Assembly (NCBI GenBank): GCA_014706295.1 | Contig: JACSVZ010000004.1 | Span: forward strand, 93,411,333-93,475,332 | Direction: 5' to 3' | Length of the DNA stretch: 64,000 nucleotides | Source of the DNA: Lycocorax pyrrhopterus obiensis | Lineage: Eukaryota; Chordata; Aves; Passeriformes; Paradisaeidae | Part shown: positions 22,541 through 37,400 of the stretch, piece after piece | Layout of the letters: every line of letters begins with the position of its first letter | Position numbering within the stretch: position 1 is the stretch's first letter | Notes under the pieces: model-generated | What the model was told of the DNA's origin: nothing | The model's database searches: none | The model's input: only the letters and a program-made list of their open reading frames with translations | Position numbers and translations under genes: made by a program

Positions 22541-25500
22541 TACCAAGTGATTGGGAAACAATATACGTAAAATTTCACTTTACTGTATTGTCTAGTTAAT
22601 TGCAAAGACATTAAACAGTCATCTTGCGCATGCTGGCATCAGTACTCCTCTTACAAATACATACGCAAAACAGAGACGTTTCTGCCTAGAGACTTGAAAA
22701 AGTGGTTTTCTACATACTTTAATGAGAAATTCACATTCTAAGTCAGTTTACAAGGTCCCTAAATTTGGCAAACATAAAAGTAGTAATATTAACTGAAATA
22801 ATATTTGGCAACTTCTCTAAGCTGTCAACAGTTTGAAATCTTCAAAAGAGTAAGAAATAGACAGAAACCATACAACATAACAAAGTTCACAAATAAAATT
22901 ACTGGAAGACATGTCTACAGTATGGGTGGATAAGGCTTAAACATCTAAGCAAGTGCCTGACCATGGCTCATTTATTTACTTTGCATAGCACAGCAACACC
23001 CAGGTGAACTAACCCTGGTCCAAAAGTGTCAGTGCAGCACTTCTCTTCAGCTAATAAGCCTCCTCTGGCAGAGCTCTGTAGGTCAGGTGCAGAGCCCACT
23101 TCCATGCCTATTTCACTTCCATCCCTGGGACTATCTCAGACGTTACCTGGAGTGTCTCTGCACTGCAGGAGATTTATTGACTTGATCAAGAGGTGTTGTG
23201 ACTTACACTATTAAGCACCAGCTGTGAAGAAGGATATGCTTCTAGTCCTCAACCTAAAGCCTAGATCTGCTTTCCTGTCTTTTTGTGAGCATTGCAAGAA
23301 AAAGCAGAGCTGTGCCACACCCACGTAACTAACATAACCCACCGGGAAACAAAACACATGCACTGATGGAAGGAGCCATCATTAGCTGCATCTGAAATAT
23401 TCTTCCTTTTGAATTAATGACAATGTCCAGTTTCATTCCTAAGTTTTTCTTTATTTCTCAAAAAACAAAAAAAACCCCCAACACTGCAGATGTGAGAAGG
23501 TGGAGGCAATATGGAAAAATCTAGTAATTACTTCATTAACAAGAACAAAATTAGTCAAATAAGTATGTTATACTACAAATTTCACTACTCTGGATGAGAA
23601 TCCAGAGTGCAGAAATACTCATATCCTTGAGCCTGTGGAAGCTTTCTTCACCAACAACAGTGGGACCAAGGTTTAACTCAGAACATCTGTTAATCACACA
23701 GACAGAGTAAAATTTATCACGTCCTTAATTTCTCACTTTATAAGACTTTGGGATTAGTTTTCGGGGAAGACACTCAATTTAGGGGACTGTTACTTAGCAA
23801 CCATAATCTGTTTTAAAACAAAGCTGTAGCCTGTGCTTTTTTTTCAGCAAGGAAATAATAGATCTCTGTCCTTACGTGCTTCTTACCAAATTAATAGCTA
23901 GAGCAAACACCTAGACTGAACATCAATGGAAGGCTGCAAGCAAGCTACTTGTCAAAGAAGCATCCTTACATAGTTTGACCCTTTCCTCATTTTTGCAATC
24001 ATGGCAAAGAAAGTCTCCGTTCTTAAAAAAAAAAAAAAAAAAACAAACCAACAAAATTATTTGGAAAAAATTTCCTTCAGACACTGGCTGCTGGATGATA
24101 CAGAGCAGTCACGCCCATGGATATGGGAAAAATTATGCTTTTGCAAAAAAAAAAAGGAAAAATAGATACGTGGTGGACTTTGTTGTCTGCAGTAAAAATA
24201 CAGAAGATAGCAAGAAAAGCCAGGGAATACGTAGTACCTAGCCCTCAAAATCAAATATCAGACCAGAACAACTTTCTTACTCTACCCATCTAAGACTCAA
24301 GCAGGGACCTCACAAAGCTGCTGAGCATACTGGCGCTAAGCTGGCCCCAGTTGTACACTCTGAAAGATTTTGGTGTTCCTAATCATCATACATAACATCC
24401 TGAGCTACCCAAAGGCTTCAAGAAAAGGACAAGGCAACAACATATGGCCTAAACAGACTGTTCATGTCTTCTCCTAAACAAGGAACAGCTTCACCTTAGA
24501 CTGACCTTGCAATTACAGGCTACGGCGAACAGTTAGGCACTTGAAAACAGTCAGCACAACAAATGGCAGAGATAGGGAAGGACTCAGAAATACTGAATGC
24601 AGAGAGCCCTCAATAGGTAAGCTGTGAATTTTGGTTGCAGTGTTTGAGACAGTCCTGCTCCACTCACACCACTTGCTATGGGAATCTTAAAATGCAACCT
24701 GGAAGCAGAAGAATCCTTTGCACTACCCCTTCCTTTGCAGATGAAACAATGATAAAAGTTCCTCCAGAGATGAGCTTTTAGCAATTTGAGGACAAGATTC
24801 TGAAAAAAACCTCCCCAAAGTGATAAATTTAAATAACTGCAAAATAAGCAAAGTGTGTTAACATACCAGCTTCCTCCAGCAGCATGAACAGAATCTGAAC
24901 AGTTTTTCCAGAGCAATTATTGAGTAGCTAGGGAAAAATTGCAATGCCACCTCAAATAACTCATGTCTGTATGACTCAGTTCAGGAATATTAATAAAATC
25001 CACACATCCAGAGCCTGAATTGATTAGAGTTTAGGAGATACTGGATTCTGAGCAATAACCTCCCAAATTTACCATAACTATTCTGTACCTAGTGTCATTC
25101 ATGTGGGGCAAAAATAACTTGTCAACTCTCGACAAACCCCTAAATCTTAGAAATATGCTATTTTAAACTGTGAATTTGTTTTGGCTTTCTTAACTAGTCT
25201 TGAGCACAAAAACTTAAGGATAAGAATGTCCTTGTATCACTCTTAGACGAGAAATTGTAGTTGATGCATGATTTCTTTTAAAAGTATGAATATTAATATA
25301 CATGTATTTGATGTGCATCAAAAATAAACATAATGATTATTTGCAAATATGCCAAAATCCAAACTGATCTTGTAATTTAGTGGAAAAAAATTATATACAC
25401 TGACCAATCTACAGGACTACAACTAGCAACAAGTATGACAAGTAATTTGCATTTCTTGCCAGAAAGCAAACACCCTTCTTTTACCTCCTCTAAATCAGAA

Positions 25501-28119
25501 CTGGCTTCGCATCAAGTGCTAGAGCTTAGGAGAGCTAAAATATGTTTTCCTCTGTCTTATCCTTGTGTTTTACTGTGAAGGGCTTATTTCTCCCAGGAAC
25601 ACAGTAACAGCTGCTGGCTCTTTCCTCCATGATTTCACATGGCACATTTCTCACTGGAGCTCTCAGCAATTTATTCTTATTGCCTTACTGCTTCAAGTTT
25701 TTTTCAACAAGTTCAGTGTTGTATACATAAAAATTACATATGAGGAGTGAGGGAAAAATCCCTTTCATTCAGCAGATTACATGAAATGCATCTATGCCTG
25801 AAGATGCTAAAGCCATGGCTGGGTTTTGGGTGCAGGGAGAGCATTTATTTATTTTGGTTTTTAAAGGTGCAATATGTACTAGACATTGTTCATGTGGAGA
25901 CCAGTGATTTTAAAACTGCCATTCAGTTTTCCACCTCCATCAGATCAGGTCACGAATCTTGGAGAATTTATCTCAATGAGACATGAAAGAGGTCACCCCA
26001 TGGGGGAAAGAAAGCCCTTAAGAAAGATTGCCACAGAACCACACTGCTGGGTCAGAGCACGCTGCTGCTAACAGAGGCCATGAGCCAGGGTTTGTTTACA
26101 TTAGTATAGCTAAAAACCAAGGGGAAAAAATTCAACCATTGACACAGCACCCTAATTTAACTTTCACGAGTTTCTGACTGTAAAAAACACCAAGTGTTCA
26201 TGTTTTTACATTCTAAAATTAAAATTACATCAATTAATTACAGCTTCAACTTTGAAGACTCAGCTGTCGCAGCCAAAGACAAGAAAGGAACCCCCAAGAG
26301 GCCACTCAACCCTTACTTGTTCATTCAGAACGTGAACACTAAATCTCATTGATCTTCTGATCACTACAAATTATTGGTAAGCTCTGCATTAAACCAGGCT
26401 GTTGTAAATTGGAGTTGACAGTATTATCACTGAAAGAAATTAATGAACTCTGTTTTTGCCAAAGTGTGACCTCCTGGACTAGTGGTGTAGCACTGCAAGG
26501 ACTGAGATTTTTAATCCAGCTATCACTCTCACACAAATTATTTCAATCGCACAGAATTAACTTTTGCTTAACTTTTTTCACACTAAACATGCACTGCGGC
26601 TTAAAAATTAAATCCAAAAGGATATCAGTGCAACATTCCCATCTTCAGGTGCAGGCTCACAAGACTCACCTCCATCAGGACATTAATGACCTTCCAGACA
26701 GCCTCCTTCAATGAAACCATCCTCTACAGACCTTCTCACACTAGCTTGCATGCCAGCAGGATAAAATTTTGGAAGAAAAAACCCAGAAGTTAAATGTGAG
26801 TGTTAAGACCAAAGAAGAGACCCTATTAACAAAGTGAGCGACAAGAATTTTTATATTTCAGGAAGCAAAGAGATTACAGAACATAACTGGCAACTGATTT
26901 GGGAAGCTTGCATGATTGCTAGGTTTGCTAACCAACTGTATATGAACATCTTTCTCTGGTTTTGTCATTTTGTTGGGGTTTTTTGTATACTTGAAGATGA
27001 CACATACTGTTCCTTAGTCAGGGCACTTTGTCTCCACCTCTGTGGTAAAGAATTACTTAAGAAAACCAAGAAACATAGGAAACAGAAAGAAAGAGTTACT
27101 TAATCCTTGAAATTCTTTTGTTGATATGGACCAAGGATGACATTCAATGTCATCTGTGGTCCAAATTACATGGGTAAAATTATAAACAAGGAAAATTGCT
27201 TTGATAACCAAAGCTTTTATGGAAAAGCAGGAACTGGCATACCGTATCTGAAAGGCAGGCATGTACCTGGGAAGAAACTGAGAGGAGTTCCAGTTGTAGA
27301 AAGTTGCCATTTTTGTACATTATTTTCCTCTTATGACAGCTAATAGGAATGATGTGGTGTATATACGTACAAATATATTCACTTGATTAGTGATGTGCTT
27401 ATGTTACATTATCTTATAATCAAAATAGTTCACTTGAGTTTGAAAAGCCAGAAGAAATTCTCAGTAACCTGAAGATCTATGTACAGATGAACTGAAGAAT
27501 ATTGTCTTTGGTTTGTAATTAAGGGATAGAGCCAATAAGTGCCTTTGGAGTTTGAAAGATTGGCACCACAGTCCCTAATTATTTTACACAGTAGAGTTGG
27601 GAACCTCGCTCTGGGCACACCTCTCTCCCTTCTTGAAGGATACCCTAAGCAGAGCCTACCAGTCATCCCAAATGACACCCAGTGGTACCTGTGCAAAAAT
27701 TATTCATCTCTTTGAGTTACAAACAGAGCAGTCAGAAAACAGGGCATGACTCAGCAAGCACAGAGTAAGGGGGCAAGGTCTTCTCTTCTGGCTCCTGCTG
27801 CTTTGGGTTAGAATAAAAATCCACCTGGTTTAATAATCTATTTCCTGCTACGTTCTGTAGGCCATAATTTGAGGAGAATATATGAAATGGGATGAGAATA
27901 AACTGATCCTTCCTGGTCATATAGTGTTGATTGCCCCAAGTTAGAAGGGAAAGGGCTTTCTAAGTCAAAGGCTGCAACCATGGCAACTTTTAACAGCCAA
28001 AGCATTCTTCATGAATTCATTAATTCCATTATTTTGGCTCTCAGACCATAATATATGACCAAGTTTCACAATTTCATCTGTACACAGTAACACTTTTTAA
28101 AATTTGGTTGCCTTTCAAT
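22541..28119. other. Intergenic DNA, no gene seen
   Basis: AT-rich with A-runs (24025-24043, 24146-24156). No supported coding region or classifiable repeat. Confidence 0.5.
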
Positions 28120-28460
28120 TCTTCAAGTGTGAGTAGTGGAGAGTAACCGTTTCCTCCCTTCCATGTTTTTTTTTGTAGGACCCTCTTGACCACAGTAGCA
28201 GCTCCTTAACTCTTGATCGTCTTTATGACCCTTCCCTAGTTTATGTAACATCTCTGTTGAAGCAGGGAGCCCGAAGCTGAGTGCAGCATTCCAGATATGA
28301 TGCACTGCAGATTCATACAGTGAAATAAGGTTTTTTGTTTTGCTCTTCATTCACAGATTAGTATTTCCTAACATTTGTCTTTTTAAGCTTCTTTTTAACC
28401 TTTTCTGAGCAGTAAGTTCAGTTCTTGGGGTGAAAGGGGAAGCCAAAAATTCCCTTTTCT
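28120..28460 (-). repeat. Old CR1 LINE fragment (ORF2 C-terminal part), antisense
   Basis: On the minus strand a decayed LYESAVHHIWNAALSFG stretch (about 28255-28320) corresponds to the CR1 ORF2 block LY-S-x-VRPHLEY-x-VQFW, followed by a basic KGHKDD/EGRKRL region. Plus-strand text such as GCAGCATTCCAGATATGATG is the familiar reverse-strand pattern. Confidence 0.6.
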
Positions 28461-31400
28461 GTACTCTCTTTTCCACACCCCTCCCCTCCCTTTATGTTCA
28501 GAAAACAGTGCTAAAACAAAAAGAAAAACCTAAAGGTTGAATACTCTCTTCATCCTCAAATTCAAAAACTCACTACTCAAATAATAGCCCGCACAGGCAG
28601 GAATGCAAGTAATTCTGATAGTTTCTTTGTCAAACTAAGGAGCGATTTATAGTGATAGTCAGGTATTATCTGATAGAGCACTTTTCTGTAGTAAAATGAA
28701 AACTCAACATTCAATTTTCTGAGGAAAAAAAAACCAGGGGGAGGTGACCCAGCTCCTACTTCTGCAGCTACTCCACAGCTCATTCAACAAAAGATCCAAG
28801 GACAAGATACAGATTCCATCACATTTCCAGTGACACCAGGTCTAAAAACTTCAGAAAATACCCAGTTTAGATACTTCCCAAACTGATTTACAAATAATAA
28901 TTAAAAAAAAAAAACAACCCCTCCTCTCCACTGAAGTTTTGCACATCAGTCTCGGGGTTTTGGTTACAAGGACAAGTTTTTTAGAAACACCAAGATTACA
29001 TCAGGCAGCCTGACTGATCCCTTTATGATTCTAAAGGGGAAAGACAAGCCCAAACTAGACTCACACATCTACAGTCAGGAAGCCACTTGGAGCACAACAA
29101 CAACTACTTTATTGACTCATTCTGGACAATGCTGCATAATATATATATTCTCCCTTACAGGTCAGTAGATGGCACTCTCTATATTTACTATCTACGTGTT
29201 TCACACACTTGTCAAAGAAACGCTTCTTCTCCTGGAACTGCAGTAGTTGATCACAGGTCCTTAGACAGCTTCCTTTAGAAGGGAGCTCTGTGCTTTACCA
29301 ACTCCTTTGTGCAGATTTCAGTTTTCCCATGGCACGCAATCTGGTCAGGTTTGTTGATTAGGACCTGTAAACCCATGGCAACATGAATTGCACATATGGT
29401 CTGTACTTTATGCAGTCAATGGACAATCCACTCTCCCATCTGCAGTGTAACAGGCCTCAAAATTGGCCCTTTCTACAAAGGCCAAAAATGGTTCAACATT
29501 AACAAAGCATCTGCATATGACAGCAAAATGAGGTCTATGTTAAAACAGGGTCCTCTTCACTTACCTGGTCAGGTCACTATCCATTTAGAGTCATAATGAC
29601 TTCATTTAATTGTTTGTCTTTCATATTTGTAAAGCCAGCAGAGCCATGGGAAGGCAGACCTAATGCCTCTTTGTGCACATCATGTACATAAAGATCCTTC
29701 AAACCAAAACAACTAGATAAAATCTTATTTACAGAAAGAATAATAAACTAGTTTGAGGTAAAAGCTAACAGTCCCACAAGACACTCTACAATCCAGAAGA
29801 GAAAGCTTATCTAGGGCTGACTGCTTGCAAGGGCACCTGGAGAAGGCAGGCAGGTCTGGATTCCCTGTGCACCACCACTCTGCTGTGCAGAGCACTACTC
29901 TCATCTGGTCAGGACTGCAAAGCATCACACCACTGAAGGAGTCTCACATGGGGGCACTTGGTTTCTATAAAAGCCCACTTCACACAGCAAGCTAAGAGTC
30001 ATGAATACTGAGCAAATCTAAACCCTTGTTTATCCTCACAGATCAGATGAGATCAGAAACAAAGATGAGAGGAAAATGCATGTTTCTTTTTTGTTGTGCA
30101 CTATGATAGCAAGCACCACCCCATCAACCCAATGGTATGAACACGTAATACCAACACAGTCCTTTAATACTTCCTTTTTTGAAAATGTTTCTAAACTATA
30201 ATAATATATTAAATTTGATAAATACAATCGCTACCAGCATTTAATTGGTTCTTGATTACAATCAATTATATTTCTGAAACAATCAAGCATCCTACAATTA
30301 AAAGTAATTGATTCATTAGCACACCCCTACTAGACAATTACACAAATGCATTATTTATGTAATTAGATACATTTACAGTTCATTATTCCACTTTTTATTC
30401 TATTGTTGCACAGCTACACATGTAGAGTCTTACTTTATAACTCTCCTTGCTTTCTATTGACATGGAGATTGCACTTATTTTATTCACCCAATTTCAACTT
30501 AGAAATCAAAACCTGAAAGAGACTCAATCCCTACAAAAACAGTGATTAAAATTCATTCGTCATATGGGTGAAAAGTAAAGGTAACAAAATATTTTCTAGG
30601 GGAAAACTTCCTATTTAAGTTTAAAAAAGCAGCTGTAAATTTTTAGAGGTTTCAAAAATGGGAATTATAATTTCTATGTGCTAAGGCTCTTATATGAGAA
30701 TTTGAGGGTGAGAATGAAAGAGAAGCTAGTAAAAAATTACTGTGATTAGAGCTGCTTCCAAGACCAAAACTAACTAATGGCACATATTTACTCCGTTATG
30801 GCATGTAAAACAGTTCAGAATTTGACAGCCATAGCCATGAATTAAGGATCTGATTTTCAGATGTTCTAGTTCTCTACATATTTTGCAATTACACTTATGG
30901 CTACGATTGTCCAAGCTTACTAAGAAAATGTAATAAAATCCACAAACCAAACTCCACCAAAACACCACAGCCACACCTGCTCAGACAAAGAAGAAAGGAC
31001 AGATTTGTGAGAACTGGAAGGGGCACCTCTGACCTGAGAAACAGAGAGAAGAGAAAGGTATACTGGAAGCTCACTGAGCAAGGCATGGTGGCCTGTCTGC
31101 TAACTGATGGTACTGCAATAATTCCAGAGAGAAAAGAAGTGAATATAGAAAAATGCAAAGACCTTTCCCCTGAAGAAGACTTAATAAAAAAAGTCTGCCA
31201 GACCCATTCCCATGGGGCTCTGAAGCAATGGCTATTAAGACCTCCCTTCTGATCCCTCTGGTCTAAATGTGGGGCGACTGCCACAAAATTTCAACCCCAA
31301 GATTCCTGAAACAGTGACCAAATGAACAACCCAAGCAACAAAAGTCTGCAAATTTCTATGCTTAAGTTGCAACAACCCTCATTTTTCAACAGCATTACAC

Positions 31401-34394
31401 TTCACTTTCACTTACTTCATACAAATGTTTGTAATATTTATCATTACAATGATCATTAATAATTGCTTGCCATGCACACATTGGCATTAAAAAAAAAAGA
31501 AATATTAGAAGAGTGAGTTGGTATCTAACTGTTGCTGGTTTCACTTTTCTTAATGAAAGCTATGTAATAAAGCTCTCAGGGTTAACGGAGAAAAGGTGAT
31601 TTTTTTGGTAGAGCTCCCAGGCAAACCCCTTCTCTCATCTTCCATAGTCCTGGTGCATTCCTCAAGTGAGCTCACTAAGCTTCCACTCTCATTTGCTGGA
31701 CAAATGACAGAGCAGAAGGATATGCTATTCAGTAATTGCTCATACTTGCACTCTTTAATAGATTCTAGGAATGGCAGGGAATAAGTGATCGTTGCTCCAT
31801 CCATAGAAACAGTTAAAGATATAGCACCCTTGTGGTTACCTCAGATGCCACCACAAATGCTTCTATTTTTTAAGATACTCTGATGATGCTAAATCTTCAC
31901 TCATTCCTTCAAGCCTGGATGAATAATCTAGAAAACTTTGGTTCCCTGTGTGTTTCTTGTTTTGTTCCATAAGCAAGTCAGCCACAGTCAGAAGCAGACA
32001 CTTGGAGAAAAAAAGCAGCAGAACTCAAGATAAAGAGGAGAAATCAATTAAATAAATTACCATCATAGTTCTTCAGCAGCCTTGGTGCTGAAAGATATGT
32101 CCCTACCTAATCTGACAGTCAACCACGAAAAGTATCACGGCAAAGAGAATCCCACCAGCTGTAATTTTTTATAACAATAACAGATGCCTTCTCAGATCCT
32201 ATGAAATAGATAAGCTACTTGAAAAAAAATCATGAAATGAAAAAGAACAGGCCAGCTACATGCAGCAGAATCTGTCCCTATATCACACCTCTATCAGGCA
32301 CTGCAACTCCAAAACAATTGAGGTCAGAAACGCAGTCAAGAAAACCCTCAGGCACAACAGAAGCTTTCATGAAGAATCAGCTGACTATGTTATAAAGCAA
32401 TCACTGACCAACCAAAAAAATCCCCAAACAAATATTTTTAAATGATCATACATTCATCCCTGAGCTTTCTGCATTGTATTTGACTGAAATGGACAGATGT
32501 TGCATTGGATTTATATGTGTCCAGCCTTTTTGATTGATTTGTCTCCTAACTCTTCACAAGCTAAAAGCTTGTCTCATGCTTTTTTTATTCTCTATGGTTT
32601 CTCTATGGCTACTGAAGCAAAGGAAGAAAACTATCTACCTCACTGCAACCTTGATTTAATTCTGATGTTCAGACTGAGTAGGAATTTCTAAGCCCCACTG
32701 TGGTTCAGTTATACAGCTCCAATGAAATCAAAATACACTAGTCTAGCTTGCAGTCCAATATTATTCCTCATTGCATCTGGCCTCACTTACAAAACACTTC
32801 AAACTTCATCTGCAAAGAAGCACGGCTGCCTTCAAAGTCATTAAGTCTTAAAAATCAGAGGAAAGTTCTTCCAAGCGTGTTTATGTGATCCAAAACATTA
32901 ACATGCTGACAGCTGTTGAGCTGCTTCATTTAGCTGTCACAACAGACCATGGAGCACCATAGTGAAATGGACACTTCTGTGTCTGACATCTGCCACTTTT
33001 CCATTAACTGCTGCTTCACCACAAACATTTTACCGAATAATTGATTTGGCGAGGTGTATGCAACAGAGTGTCTTTTTTTAATGCATTAAAACATCTGGGT
33101 TTTTGCACTGAAAGGTTCTGCCGAAAGTAATAAAGTCCAAATAGAAGATTTTTAAACTGCCATTTTTTGGCTATGACATGAGAAGGATTGCCACAGAGAG
33201 GTAACATGCCTCATCTACTTAGGAAAGCATACCTTCTGTAACAGAAGTTGAAAAGCCTCACTAAAAATATTAACATTGTAAGCTTTAATAGAAATGAAAA
33301 TTCTTAGGAAAGCTTCGTCTCTACAGGGCTGTTCTTAAATCCAAAGTATCTGCAACTCAGTGGGAAACACAGGTCATATGAAAGCAATTTATAATGTTCC
33401 ACAGCAGAGGCAGAATAGAGTAGCTTTAATATCAAGAGGGGAAAAAAATCATCACAGTAGACATCTTTCCAAAATTTAATCCTGAGAAATATAAAGTTCT
33501 CAGGACTCTTAGAAGAGTCTGTAATGCTTGAGAATCAACAGTTCTCAAAATCAGAATGAAAATCAGGAATTTTCCTACTATCAAAAACCCTAATGTCTGG
33601 GTTTGGAATTGACTGAAGTTAACATAACAAAGCCTCCTTGAACCAAATTTGCCAAAATTGCAAGGTAAGCCATGGAATGCCATGGAGATACTTACAATAC
33701 CTGTAAACCATAAGACCACATGGGAAGAAACAGCCTTTGACTTTCACCTGGAGATGACAAAAGAATGGTTCTGTGTATTTTCTCATTGCATATTTGTATC
33801 CCCAGATTTAGCTGAGTATCTGAAACTAAAGCATTGCCTTTTAAAGACTAAAATGACATAGGTTGAAGGATACATTCAAAATTTAAGTTCTCTGTTATTT
33901 TCCATCTGTCTTATCCAGTGGACACATATGAAATATTGCTTTTGGCTTTATCCAAATTCCTGACATTGGTCTCCAATATAAACAGAAACTAAATAGAGAA
34001 AACTTACACTCTGCACCTTTATACATTTTACAGAACTGCTTAAATCCAAAATGAAATGAAAAACAACAAAGAGCATTCTTTCACAAGAAAGTAAAACATA
34101 TCGGCTAGAAGTGCCTTTGGAGGGCAGCCCTCAAACAATGCTATATGATACCCCAAATTGTAGCACCTGATTAGGCTACTGGAATCATATCCTTTGGGAG
34201 TTTGCAATGAGCTCAGATGGTAATTCCAAAATGGGAATTCTGAAGAAGCTGATTTACTGTCATAGGATGGGAAGAGAAAAGATGAAAAAATAATGAAGAC
34301 TGGGATTGCTGACTTGTACATCCCACACATGACAACTTTTCTGGCTTGTTTTAGAGATATTCTACATGCCACTGGACCTAAATAATCTCATCTA
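28461..34394. other. Intergenic DNA, no gene seen
   Basis: Contains a TAAT/ATTA-rich cluster at 30241-30371 and an unexplained 81-codon plus-strand open frame at 31007-31252 (both listed in the findings). Otherwise no recognisable feature. Confidence 0.5.
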
Positions 34395-34470
34395 CCTTTA
34401 AAGTCAGATCTGCTCTGGGCAGGTTAGGCTAGATGATCTCTAGAGCTTCCTTCTGGGGAGCATATTGTAA
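34395..34470 (+). repeat. Short CR1 LINE 3' fragment
   Basis: CTGGGCAGGTTAGGCTAGAT and GATCTCTAGAGCTTCCTTCT resemble the CR1 3' text reading GTTGGACTAGATGATCTC. Short, and the boundaries are uncertain. Confidence 0.5.
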
Positions 34471-37400
34471 CAGGTACCAAAGACTGAGGCTGCTTTAGAT
34501 CTAGAGTCACGCACCATTTTAAATAATTTATGAGAAATAGGCATAGCAATACTGGGCGCAATGCATACAGACAGGTGGGACTATTCCTTGATTATTAACA
34601 GCTTCCCATTACAGTAAGAATCTTTTCATCCCTTTTTAATGGGCTCAGATCATTGCCTAAATTTCCTCTACGATCAAGTACTTTCACAGGGCAATTCATC
34701 AACATCCTGCGATAGATGGGATGACTTGCTCTGTCCAGCTGGCCCTTCCTCTCCAGTGACTACAGAAGGTAGAGTTAACTAATTCAGTCCAGAAGTCTGG
34801 CTTCTAGACAGACCAAACTCGATGGCAGAAATCACATAAGTTACTGGCAAGGAAGGAATCAGTAACTACTCACTGGAATAAGGGTCTCCATCCCTCTCCT
34901 TTACACAGCTCTGAAGGTGGCAGAGAAACGTAAGTCCCACCCAAGAGCCATAACTAGTCATTATGTAGAGGTAGAAGGAAGAAACATGGCTGCTGTGGAT
35001 TTAACTCATGAAGTCTTAACAGTGAGTACATTACAAGGCCAAACTATTCATAACTACAACATGCACATCTTTCTTATCTGCCCTGAAAATAATTTTCAGG
35101 GTTAAATTCACCAAAGATTCTAACAGAGGCAACCCCATGTGGACCTTTAATATCTCCTTAGACTATTAGTCCTTGTTTTACTTAATTTCAGTTTTTTTCA
35201 GAAGAATTACATCAGAGATATGCTAGCTGCATTATGTTTATCAATTATATTACCACTGAATTGTTTTATCCCAACAATTTAATGGAAAACTGAATGACAG
35301 TGGCTTAGAATGGACTTTGAAAACATTCCTAAGCAATTTATAAATTGAAGCTCCAGGGAAAAAAAATTAGTTAGCCTTGTTTCTTAATTTACTTTTGTGC
35401 TTTTAAAAAACAATAAAGGCAGTGTAGGTGTTCCACTAATCTCTGCGTCTACCAACATAAATGAAGAAGCTCTTATTTTGGTGGTGTTATATCATCTGCT
35501 TTACTACAGTCTTGCTACACTGGTTACTGCCACACAGGAACAGATCTAGCCCCAAGATAAAAGCAGTATGCCAGGCTACCTGATGCTGAAAGGACATTCT
35601 AGCTTTCTTAGCCCCTCCCTGCCCATAAATCCAGGCCCATTTAAATGAAGGACAACCACTATTTCATGTGCATTGATGAAAACTACTCAACAGTCATCAC
35701 TGAAATAATTTGAGGTTTATACTGGCACACATCAGAGTAGAAACTGCTCCAATGTTTTTCAAAGATCGACAGAGCTGGTGCTCTGCATTCACACATTTTA
35801 AAGGCTCTTCTTAAAGTGGGGATTTTCATCAGCCGCACAGCTCTGCAAGTTGGCATAATTTCTTGTTATACTGCCACGGGCTAAATTCAAAATCCTAGCT
35901 TAACACTGATGGCAAACTACAATTAGTACTGTTACTACACTGAAAAAAAAAATCATGAAATCCATCATTTTAATGGCCGCATAAAATTTTATCAGGGAAA
36001 TGTTCAACTTTTCTGACTTCTGTTCACCTCTGCTAATTTCCTACTTTGGATTTCATATGAACTGCTATATTTTATAAAAGGAAAAAAAGCAGCCAGAAAA
36101 ACAAATTTGTGTAGAATTTTACATTGGGACAAAACTTTCATAATTTCCAATTCCTCTACACATTCATGGAAATATCAAACAAAATATACAGACTGTCATT
36201 CCAGACAACAAACTGTGTTCATCTAATTGAGTATTTTGTTCTGGACATGAGCTGGCATCAGACATTCAGAGAACAAGAGAACAAATCTATACCTTATAAA
36301 TACAAGTTTTAGTTGAGAATTTAAAGAATTTAGTTGAGAATTTAAAGAATTTATCCAGTGAAAATGTTCCCAGTATTCGTACAAAAAAGTAATACACTTT
36401 CTGACCCCTGTTTCAATATCCTCCTGCAATGAGTTACATTACTAAAATAAATATATTACAAGAAATTAAATCACAGCAGTAAAATATTTTACCTTCTTTT
36501 TCTAAATTTGCTCCAGATTACCTTAAGTACTCTCTAAATTCCTGGTAATTTACCAAATAATCTTCATCACAACAGTGAAGCCAAAGTATTTTCAAAAAGA
36601 AAAGAGTTTGCACAGTAAAAGCCTTTTAAGTGTTGCTTGAGAGTCCTTGTAGTAATTAAGGTAAAGTTCCTTATCACATAATCCAGTTCTAGTTCTAAAT
36701 ATGTTCTTTTATGCTTGGAAGTTCTCCTCCAAGATCATACATGAACATTTAGAAGATAATAGTCTAATTATACATCATTTTAAGTAGAAATCTTCTATGT
36801 CCTTCACTGATACAGTCAGATCTTCTTTTCCAAATTCTTCTTGAAAATACAGACAGGTAGGGTTCAGTATAACTTGCTACGTGTTTGGAGGAGGAGAAAA
36901 TGGGAAATTCATTAGTTTGCAACTAACACTAACTTATTAATAGTTTCCATAGTGTGATGTGCTTGAGCAATAAATGGAAGAATGCCTAGAGGGGATATAA
37001 GGAGCAGTCATTAAATGTTATAACAGACAGAGGAGCAGTGACCACTCTAGCCATCTGTTTGTTCTGTGTCTACCTGCAGCTGTGAGCCACGCTCAGGTGG
37101 GAATATCAATACCTTGCCCATAGTCCTGAGCTCTACTTGAAAGAAAAGACATCTGCATTTGTGCTCCAGTAAAGGCTGGGAAGGAGACGTTTGATTCAAT
37201 GATACCTTTGGTATAAAGCAAGAAGGAGAGCTGAAAAATAAGTCAGAGATATATCTGTGATGAGGAGGATGCCAAAGGACACAAAGGCCACTATAACAAA
37301 TCACTTGAACAGCTATACAGAACAGCACCTAGCAGTAAAGATTAACCCAACAACTCACAGGGGAGAAGCTGGTTGCTATCATTATGTGAAGGCCAGGCAA

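Noticed and set aside
31550..31804. 84-codon minus-strand frame
   Set aside because: Open on both strands at the same place with no domain or codon signature.
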